This document shows positions 57,832 through 64,000 of a DNA stretch of 64,000 nt, piece after piece. The notes under the pieces were generated by a model. The model made no database searches. It saw only the letters and a list, made by a program, of their open reading frames with translations, and was not told where the DNA came from. Each line of letters opens with the position of its first letter. Positions within the stretch are counted from its first letter, which is position 1. The translations under genes and the position numbers were made by a program. The DNA comes from Shewanella sp. c952 (GTDB lineage: Bacteria > Pseudomonadota > Gammaproteobacteria > Enterobacterales > Shewanellaceae), in NCBI RefSeq assembly GCF_019654975.1, contig NZ_BPEW01000001.1, forward strand, positions 186,001-250,000. Reading direction: 5' to 3'.

Positions 57832-59466
57832 TTAACTTTCGCTGCGTGGATGATTCACTGCTTCTGGATGATCTGGCGCTGTGCCATTAGGGCTAAGTAA
57901 CTCTTTCACTACATGATCGACAAAACCCGCACCAGCCGCTTCATAGAGGTTATATACACTGTGCACCCCTGATTCTTGCAATGAATCAGCATCCTCTTTG
58001 TATTGCACAATGGCGCTTAACTTGCCTTGATAATCTAGACGTTTAAGTTGTTCAACGGCAAAAAGATTACCCACGTGATGCGGCATAGCCAGTAATACCA
58101 GCTCTAGATTAGGAGCTTTGTCTAATTTCTCCCAAAAGTCGGTATCGGAAGCATCGCCCTGCACCACATTACGACCTTGTTGATTATGGTAATCGACCAA
58201 ATCTTGTTTATGCTCCACCCCCAGTATTTCACCTTCGTATTGCACTCTAAGCTCGTCATATGCGCCAGAACCAATACGACCCATACCTAAGATTAAGAAC
58301 CTTGGATTGCCAACATGAATGGGGCGATCTTCTGGGTGTAGCGGATGCTTCTCCAGTCTTTGCAGCCGGCTTTGGTACTTTTGATATAGCCTGTTTGAGG
58401 CAATATTGAGCGGTGCTGAAAATAGAAAACTGAAGCTCAATGCCACAGCCAATATCACCATCCACTGCGGCGGTAACCAGCCTTTTGAGGTCGCGACAGC
58501 TGCAACGATTAAACCGAATTCACTGTAATTACCTAGGCTAAATGAAGACAATAACGCAGTACGTGAACGCAATTTAAAGTGAGTCAACAGATAGAGGAAT
58601 AGCACGATTTTAATCGGGACGATTAACACCAAAATAGCCGCTAAACCGATATCAGAGAATGTTGGCAAACCGTTGAGGCCAACAGTTAAGAAGAAGGCAA
58701 CGAGGAACAGCTCTTTAAAGTAAAAGAGTGACTTTGCTAGCTCTGAAGACTTAGGGTGTCCGGCCAGTAATATGCCGATAATCAGCGCGCCAAGATCGGG
58801 TTTTAGGCCGACGATTTCAAACAACCATGCGCCCATCACCAACGCCATGACTAACCCGAATAGCACCAGTAACTCACCGTGACCGACTCGATCAAAGGCC
58901 TTATAAATAAGCGGTTTGGCTAGCGGAAGCAGTAGTAAGCACAACGCCCAATATGAGGGAACATCACCTTTTGATATCGTTAAGAAAGCAACGGCAAAGA
59001 TATCCTGCATAATCAAGATACCAATGGCAACGCGGCCATAAAGAGACTGCATGTCACCTTTGTCTTCTAATATCTTTACCGCAAAAATAGTACTAGAAAA
59101 ACTTAATGCAAATGCGAGTAGGCCAAGTTGATTGAGTTCAAGACCTGTTAGTTGCTCTAAACCAAGCAGACCTAACAATTTTAACAGCGGTATAAAAAAC
59201 AACATAGAACCAAGCAAGTGCAAGCTGGAACCAGCTAAAACCTCTGCTTTAAACAAGCTGCGAATATCCAGCTTAAGACCTATGGCAAACAGTAATAAGG
59301 TCACACCTAAGTTAGCTAATTGCTCTAACATTGGCAGGCTAGATTCTTCAATTCCGAAAAGAAACAGTACAAATCCCGCAACAAGATAGCCGATCAATGG
59401 GGGCAGTCCCACACGGCTAACTAGCATGCCGCAGGCTAAGGTTATAATGAGTATCGCGGGTTCCAT
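57832..59466 (-). CDS. CPA2 family cation:proton antiporter with TrkA-N domain (KefB/YbaL type)
   Basis: 544 aa: about 12 membrane segments in residues 1-365 (LVSRVGLPPLIGYLVAGFVL, FALSFSSTIFAVKILEDKGD, GIMIQD-like GILIMQDIFAVAF, KPDLGALIIGILLAGHP, SLGNYSEFGLI), then a cytoplasmic nucleotide-binding domain (RFLILGMGRIGSGAYDEL… VVQGDASDTDFWEKL). Exchanges K+ or Na+ for H+ across the inner membrane. The 3' end is 104 bp before lacZ in the same orientation; no terminator is obvious between them. Confidence 0.9.
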   Translation of the reverse strand: MEPAILIITLACGMLVSRVGLPPLIGYLVAGFVLFLFGIEESSLPMLEQLANLGVTLLLFAIGLKLDIRSLFKAEVLAGSSLHLLGSMLFFIPLLKLLGLLGLEQLTGLELNQLGLLAFALSFSSTIFAVKILEDKGDMQSLYGRVAIGILIMQDIFAVAFLTISKGDVPSYWALCLLLLPLAKPLIYKAFDRVGHGELLVLFGLVMALVMGAWLFEIVGLKPDLGALIIGILLAGHPKSSELAKSLFYFKELFLVAFFLTVGLNGLPTFSDIGLAAILVLIVPIKIVLFLYLLTHFKLRSRTALLSSFSLGNYSEFGLIVAAVATSKGWLPPQWMVILAVALSFSFLFSAPLNIASNRLYQKYQSRLQRLEKHPLHPEDRPIHVGNPRFLILGMGRIGSGAYDELRVQYEGEILGVEHKQDLVDYHNQQGRNVVQGDASDTDFWEKLDKAPNLELVLLAMPHHVGNLFAVEQLKRLDYQGKLSAIVQYKEDADSLQESGVHSVYNLYEAAGAGFVDHVVKELLSPNGTAPDHPEAVNHPRSES

Positions 59467-59640
59467 GGTGCTCCTTGCAAAAGATATTATTAGTGAGCAT
59501 TGTACAAGAAGTTTGTGAATTTGAACTGAAGTTTACGGATTTATTTACAGGTTGTGATAGCGGTAATCGTGGTGGTAATTGTTATCTGATAGAGGGTGAG
59601 ATGGCGCTGCAGCCTTACTTTGTCAGTTTCTATCAAAATC

Positions 59641-59681
59641 AAAAAAGCCCCAATAGCAGATAAACGCTAACGGGGCTTTTT
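59641..59681. terminator. Bidirectional terminator downstream of dsbD
   Basis: AAAAAGCCCC (59642-59651) pairs with GGGGCTTTTT (59672-59681), T-rich on both strands. It lies beyond the MITE-like element, so cutA-dsbD transcripts would read through that element first. Confidence 0.82.
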
Positions 59682-59699
59682 ACTGGATACTTCTGAGTT

Positions 59700-59980
59700 A
59701 TACCAATTGTGTTAAGTATTTGACCAGTTCAGAGTCCCTCAGACTTTTCAATTCAAAGCGCATTGGTAAAGAAATGGTTATTCCCTTTTAAGCCAATGCA
59801 AAGCAGAAGTGGAAAGCCTGAGGGGCTCACGTAGTGCGGCTGAGGTTAAAAAAATTGGCAAAACGCTGCATGCTTCGCTTTGGGATTTGGATATAGAATA
59901 ACTATTAGCTCAAATCTCACTGCTTGCCTACAGCATTTTGAATTCCCGCTGAATGGTCAAACTTTTAGTGCAATTGGTAT
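59700..59980. mobile_element. MITE-like element, copy B
   Basis: 281 bp with perfect 10-bp terminal inverted repeats ATACCAATTG/CAATTGGTAT, extendable to 26 positions with 6 mismatches (59700-59725 against 59955-59980). No coding capacity. The left half resembles copy A at 31200 (shared AGTTCAGAG, TTTCAATTCAA, AAGAAATGGTTATT). The right end shares one base with the dsbD stop codon. Confidence 0.75.
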
Positions 59981-61794
59981 TATTTTACTAAATGGTCCAG
60001 ATGTTCTGCGAACGCTTTAGGACGCATAAAGCCGGTGACTCTTAAGTCATCTCTTACTGCCCCATTTTCGTCAAACATCAGTAGTGTCGGCAAACCAAGC
60101 ACATCGTAATGTTCTAGCAATTCAATATCGACCGCATCATTTTTGGTGACATCAGCTTGCAGCAATACCATCTTGTTCATCCGCTCAAGGACTGCAGCAT
60201 CCTTAAAGGTAATCGCTTCAAATTCTTTACAGGCGACGCACCAGTCGGCATACAGATCTAACATTACTGTTTTGCCCTGCGCAGATGCTGCTGCTATTTC
60301 ACTGTTGAGGTCTTCAAGTGATTTAACACGCTTGAAGCTGTGATTTTGCTCACCAGAAGCGAGCGTTGCACTGCTGTTTGAGGCAAAGCCAAAGTGCGAC
60401 ATTACCGCTTGTAAGCCGTAAGAAAAGCTGCCTAAAAGTGCTAACAGAAGCAATACCGAGCGGGTTGTTTGCTTCCAGTTGAACTCAGTAAGTTTGTTCT
60501 GGTGCATTAGGTAACCGACGATGCTGATCCCCCAAATAGACCAGAGTATATCTGAGATGAGTCCTGGCCAAATTCGACCTAACATCACGATAGAAACAGC
60601 AATGAGTAGGAAACCGAAGATGGTTTTGATGATATCCATCCAGCTGCCTGCTCTTGGTAAGATCTTACCACCTGAGGTGCCGATAATTAGCAGCGGTAGT
60701 CCCATCCCCATACTCAACACGTAAAGCGCTAAGAAGCCTTGCAGTAAGTCGCCTGTTTGGGCGACGTAAATCAGTGCCCCAGACAGTGGTGCGGTTGTAC
60801 AAGGCGAGGCTACAAGACCAGAGATAACACCCATCAAAAACACACCAATGACGTTACCGCCTTTTTGGTTGTTCGATACCGAGTTCATCTTCTCTTGCCA
60901 TTTAGATGGCAGTTTCAAGTCGTATAAGCCAAACATCGACAAGCTCAATACGAAGAACATAATGGCCAGAGTAATCAATACTGCGGGGTGCTGCAGGTAG
61001 GCCTGATATTTCATCCCTGCTGATGCGACTACCAAGCCTACCAGTGAGTAGGTGATAGCCATACCTTGCACATAAACCATCGACAAGCTAAAGGCTTTGG
61101 CGGTAGAGAGTTTCTTGCCTTGGCCAACAATAATGCCTGATAGAATCGGATACATAGGGAATACGCAAGGCGTCAATGCTAAGCCGATCCCTAAGCCAAA
61201 GAAGATAACCAAGGTCCAAATTAAGCTATCGCTAGCAAGCATTTGAGTCAGGTTATCTTGCTGAGTGATTGGTGCGTTTGGCTTGTCTGCAACAGCGGTT
61301 ATGTTATTACTGTCTTTTACGTCGAGTATGCCGTCATTGGCGCTAACCTCGGTTAACTCAGCCACTTTTTTGGTTGGGGGGAAGCACAGTTTTCCCTCAG
61401 CACAACCCATAAATGTGACGTTGAGAGTATCGCCTGCTGCCGCTTGTTTAATTGCGACCGGCATTTCAACAAATGAGTAATAAACTTCTTGTTCACCAAA
61501 GTATTCATCGGTATGAGGTTTACCTTGGGGTAAAGCTATTTCACCCAGTACTGCCCCGTTGGCTTCAAATTTGAGCTTATCGCGATACATGTAGTAGCCA
61601 TCGGCAATAACCCAGCTAATTTTTACCTTGTTGCCCTCCTGCTTGAAGTCGAAAACAAATGCTTCATCGACAGGCATCAACTCTGGTTCACCCTTTAAAA
61701 AGGAGAATTTACTGCTATTGAAAATGTTTTCAGCTTGTACTAATGGACTAAGCATTAGTAGCGATGCTAAAAACAGAGTAATGATTTTTTTCAT
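59980..61794 (-). CDS. dsbD: Thiol:disulfide interchange protein DsbD
   Basis: 604 aa from the ATG at 61794 (MKKIITLFLASLLMLSPLVQA), which overlaps the cutA stop in ATGA; an upstream TTG in frame is rejected. Periplasmic alpha domain with the Cys pair GCAEGKLCFPP, eight-segment membrane beta domain with the Cys pair ALTPCVFPMYP and VASPCTTAPLSG, and a C-terminal thioredoxin-like gamma domain with DWCVACK. Carries electrons from cytoplasmic thioredoxin to periplasmic DsbC and cytochrome maturation, which fits this cytochrome-rich organism. Confidence 0.96.
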   Translation of the reverse strand: MKKIITLFLASLLMLSPLVQAENIFNSSKFSFLKGEPELMPVDEAFVFDFKQEGNKVKISWVIADGYYMYRDKLKFEANGAVLGEIALPQGKPHTDEYFGEQEVYYSFVEMPVAIKQAAAGDTLNVTFMGCAEGKLCFPPTKKVAELTEVSANDGILDVKDSNNITAVADKPNAPITQQDNLTQMLASDSLIWTLVIFFGLGIGLALTPCVFPMYPILSGIIVGQGKKLSTAKAFSLSMVYVQGMAITYSLVGLVVASAGMKYQAYLQHPAVLITLAIMFFVLSLSMFGLYDLKLPSKWQEKMNSVSNNQKGGNVIGVFLMGVISGLVASPCTTAPLSGALIYVAQTGDLLQGFLALYVLSMGMGLPLLIIGTSGGKILPRAGSWMDIIKTIFGFLLIAVSIVMLGRIWPGLISDILWSIWGISIVGYLMHQNKLTEFNWKQTTRSVLLLLALLGSFSYGLQAVMSHFGFASNSSATLASGEQNHSFKRVKSLEDLNSEIAAASAQGKTVMLDLYADWCVACKEFEAITFKDAAVLERMNKMVLLQADVTKNDAVDIELLEHYDVLGLPTLLMFDENGAVRDDLRVTGFMRPKAFAEHLDHLVK

Positions 61795-62114
61795 GGCTGT
61801 GTGGTTTCTTTTATCCAATCAAAATAGGCTGGCAATCCCTGAGTCACAGGCAGTGCAATTAGCTCGGGAACGTCATAAGGGTGCAACTGTAAAATTGCAG
61901 CCTCAATCGCAGGGTAATGCAGGGCAAGGCACTTAATGTGTAAACAAAATTCTGTCTCTTCACAGACCTCAGATTGCCACTCATATACGGACGTAATGGC
62001 TGATGAGATCTGCACGCATGCCGCTAATTTCTCTTTGACAAGCGCATGAGCTAAAGATTTAGCGCAAGCTTCATCTGGGCAAGTGGTCATTAAGAGTAAA
62101 AATTCGTTTTCCAT
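61791..62114 (-). CDS. cutA: Divalent-cation tolerance protein CutA
   Basis: 107 aa, CutA1 family: TTCPDEACAKSLAHALVKEKLAACVQ, SVYEWQSEVCEETEFCLHIK, HPYDVPELIALPVTQGLPAYFDWI. Trimeric ferredoxin-like cytoplasmic protein, linked to copper tolerance in E. coli but of unclear function. 4-base overlap with dsbD, so translationally coupled. The 309 bases before fxsA (62115-62423) contain only the divergent promoters. Confidence 0.96.
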   Translation of the reverse strand: MENEFLLLMTTCPDEACAKSLAHALVKEKLAACVQISSAITSVYEWQSEVCEETEFCLHIKCLALHYPAIEAAILQLHPYDVPELIALPVTQGLPAYFDWIKETTQP

Positions 62115-62423
62115 TAAACTGTGTTTGTCCGGCTGATAGCTTGTTCAATTTATATTAAGCAGATTAAAGCTGCGTTAAGGCAATTAAGTTAAGCTGATTA
62201 TCACGATAGTCACTATTGTTACTTTACGTGTTTTGCAGAATGCTTGCATTAAGGCATTGCTAAAATAGTGATGCCAGTAGTTTTTGCATTACAAATGCGT
62301 ATGTATTCTGCTGCTTGTGTTGATTATTGTTAGCACATAAGCCAATTCTTGGTTATGCGACTTGAAAATAGACCGACTAACCCCAATTTAGTTTTCATCG
62401 CCATAAAAAAATGTGAGGTCAGC

Positions 62424-63005
62424 GTGTTTTTTATTCTGTTATTAATTTTTGTATTGGTTCCTGTGATGGAACTATCTGTGTTGATCCGAGTGGGCGAAGC
62501 ATTAGGCAGCTGGACAACGGTCGCTTTGGTTATCTTTACCGCGGTGGTCGGCGTATCGTTAGTCCGTAGCCAAGGCATTAGTACCTTGATGCAGGTTCAG
62601 CAAAAGTTGGCGCGTGGCGAAGCACCAGGACAAGAAATTGTAGAAGGGATGATGTTAGCTGTTGCAGGTTTACTGCTGCTGATCCCAGGTTTTGTGACCG
62701 ACTTTTTGGGGCTCATTCTATTAACCCCATTTACCCGTATTCCAGTTGCAGGCTATTTTTATAAACGTATGCAATTGAAAGCTAAAACCAATGGTGGTTT
62801 TCAAGCTGGCTTTGGTCCTGGTATGGGCGGACAAGGTAACCCCTTTGGGCAACAAGGTGGACGCTCACCTTTTGATGATGGAAATACCTTCGACGGTGAC
62901 TTTGAGCGCAAAGATGATCCCAGTGATAAGCGCCCAGAAACACATCAAGTCGAAACCTCGCTTGATGACGATGACAAGCCAAAGGATGATAAACCTAATA
63001 GCTAA
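62424..63005 (+). CDS. fxsA: FxsA family membrane protein
   Basis: 193 aa from the GTG at 62424, chosen because FxsA proteins start at this point (VFFILLLIFVLVPVMELSVL) and GAGG lies just before it; the frame is open 25 codons further up. Membrane segments with GSWTTVALVIFTAVVGVSLV, SQGISTL and LLLIPGFVTDFLGLILL are typical. Gly/Asn- then Asp/Lys-rich soluble tail. FxsA overproduction relieves F exclusion of phage T7 in E. coli; the normal role is unknown. Its end is 3 bp from that of the convergent DUF3083 gene. Confidence 0.88.
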   Translation: MFFILLLIFVLVPVMELSVLIRVGEALGSWTTVALVIFTAVVGVSLVRSQGISTLMQVQQKLARGEAPGQEIVEGMMLAVAGLLLLIPGFVTDFLGLILLTPFTRIPVAGYFYKRMQLKAKTNGGFQAGFGPGMGGQGNPFGQQGGRSPFDDGNTFDGDFERKDDPSDKRPETHQVETSLDDDDKPKDDKPNS

Positions 63006-63008
63006 GCT

Positions 63009-64000
63009 TTAGCTTTGTTTTGGGTTGCGCGGATAAAAGTTATCGGGCTTACGCTCAAGGTGGCTAAATTTACGGGTGTTTTTATAGGGAAGCTTCATAA
63101 AACCCGACACCCCTTTGCCTTGTATCTTATCAACGTGACTTAAAATACGGTCTAAACAACCTCTAAAAGCTGCTTGTTTCCTCGGGTTTAACAGACGTAA
63201 ATAGCTGTGGATCTTCATATGGTTTGGCAAAGCCTCAAAGATAATACAGCCGGTATGGTGAATTTGGTTGATGATGGCGAGCTCTGTCATGATCTCTTTT
63301 GGCAGCTCTAAATTTTCTTCAGGATCGCGGCCATCTTCAAAATAGGAGTGTAGTCTTGAGCGATCTTCTAAAGACGGTACATCGCCAACTTCAAAAGGCA
63401 GTTGTAGCTCACTGCTAATCACAAAGGGTTGCTGACTATCTTCTCGTTCAATATGCAGCGTATCTCTTGCATTAAAGAAGCATGCTTTAAACACCCCGAT
63501 CCGATGAATACCACGGGCGAGAGTCACCATATTGTTGACTGCAATTGTCAAAGCCTGCTTTTGGCTGTCGTTATACAGTGCTAGGTTCGAATCGATAAAC
63601 ACGCCGGTTTCACGCCAATGAATCGCTAAACCACCCACGATGTCGTATTGCGCTAAACGGCCTACTGATGCGATAAAGCCTTTTTCAGTATCGCCCATGC
63701 CAGCCATAAAGTTACGGTAGTATTTTTCGAGTTGTAGGTCGTCCATTTTGGCGATGGGATCATCGGCATTATGCTCTTTGAGGAATGATTTTCGTGAGCT
63801 ATAGCTAACGGTTTCTACCTCTTTATTACTAGCAAGCACCCAAACTGGGATCTCGGCGATAAGCGGTCCATTGTCGATCTCTGGCAGATGCAATCTATGG
63901 CTGTGAGCCATACTCTTAAGAAAATAATCGCCAGCCTGTTTTCGTTGCATGGGGTCGTCGCTCAGCATGCCATCCAAGGTTTTAGCAAGTTCAATGGGTA
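63009..64000 (-). CDS. DUF3083 family protein (5' end beyond the window)
   Basis: The frame is open to the last base of the window, reading PIELAKTLDGMLSDDPMQRK at the edge, so at least 330 codons are present and the start is outside. Soluble, with long regions of mixed alpha/beta (AEIPVWVLASNKEVETVSYS, GIHRIGVFKACFFNARDTL, IINQIHHTGCIIFEALPNHM) and a basic C-terminus. I recall this sequence type as DUF3083 of Shewanella and related genera; function unknown. Confidence 0.7.
   Translation of the reverse strand, partial: PIELAKTLDGMLSDDPMQRKQAGDYFLKSMAHSHRLHLPEIDNGPLIAEIPVWVLASNKEVETVSYSSRKSFLKEHNADDPIAKMDDLQLEKYYRNFMAGMGDTEKGFIASVGRLAQYDIVGGLAIHWRETGVFIDSNLALYNDSQKQALTIAVNNMVTLARGIHRIGVFKACFFNARDTLHIEREDSQQPFVISSELQLPFEVGDVPSLEDRSRLHSYFEDGRDPEENLELPKEIMTELAIINQIHHTGCIIFEALPNHMKIHSYLRLLNPRKQAAFRGCLDRILSHVDKIQGKGVSGFMKLPYKNTRKFSHLERKPDNFYPRNPKQS

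Noticed and set aside
59475..59663. Plus-strand 62-codon frame
   Set aside because: Runs into the two-way terminator at 59641-59681, with no convincing start or family.

Overview
The window is chromosomal DNA of a marine gammaproteobacterium, almost certainly Shewanella. The reasons are an octaheme tetrathionate-reductase-type cytochrome beside a DUF3373 outer-membrane protein and a small c-type cytochrome, several further c-type cytochromes, a metJ/metBL locus beside a TsdB/TsdA-type pair, uvrA next to a YajR-like transporter and (further on) ssb, and cutA-dsbD next to fxsA and a DUF3083 gene. The species is not determined. I saw no rRNA, tRNA or CRISPR array, and no transposase gene.

Layout. 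1-1989: tail of a type I secretion locus with two overlapping ABC transporter genes, one with a degenerate ATPase. 2175-5922: octaheme cytochrome, DUF3373 barrel and monoheme cytochrome, one operon. 6359-8177: divergent SDR/LysR pair. 8367-11454: small hypothetical gene, AraC relic, TraF-like outer-membrane protein and a TSUP permease. 11723-15816: metJ diverging from metB-metL with MetJ boxes between them. 16004-18380: TsdBA-type cytochromes, a GFA-like protein and a CWC protein. 18489-24768: deaD, an M28 peptidase, and uvrA with a trailing small gene. 25034-26401: MFS transporter.

26402-38880 looks like an accessory block placed between the MFS gene and ssb. It holds a decayed 3' gene relic, a small lipoprotein, a PAP2 phosphatase fused to a barrel, an MFS/LysR pair, a MITE-like element, a P460 cytochrome, an exported Ntn-hydrolase, an outer-membrane protein and a 1.45-kb tandem duplication. 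The duplicated barrel genes are base-for-base identical while their upstream DNA has diverged, except for a perfectly conserved 49-nt predicted hairpin.

38888-44440: ssb, then a full curli locus (csgEFG and csgD facing csgBA) with a very long, acidic CsgA. 44909-49313: secreted subtilase, solute-binding protein and a hypothetical gene. 49363-57728: lactose/galactose module on the minus strand (exported beta-galactosidase, Na+/sugar symporter, GalT, GalK, GalM) with GalR-like operator sequence but no regulator gene. 57832-64000: CPA2 antiporter, a second MITE-like element abutting the dsbD stop codon, dsbD-cutA, fxsA and a truncated DUF3083 gene.

Functional themes are periplasmic sulfur-compound electron transfer, methionine synthesis, DNA repair, curli biofilm matrix, and beta-galactoside use with extracytoplasmic hydrolysis followed by uptake and the Leloir pathway.
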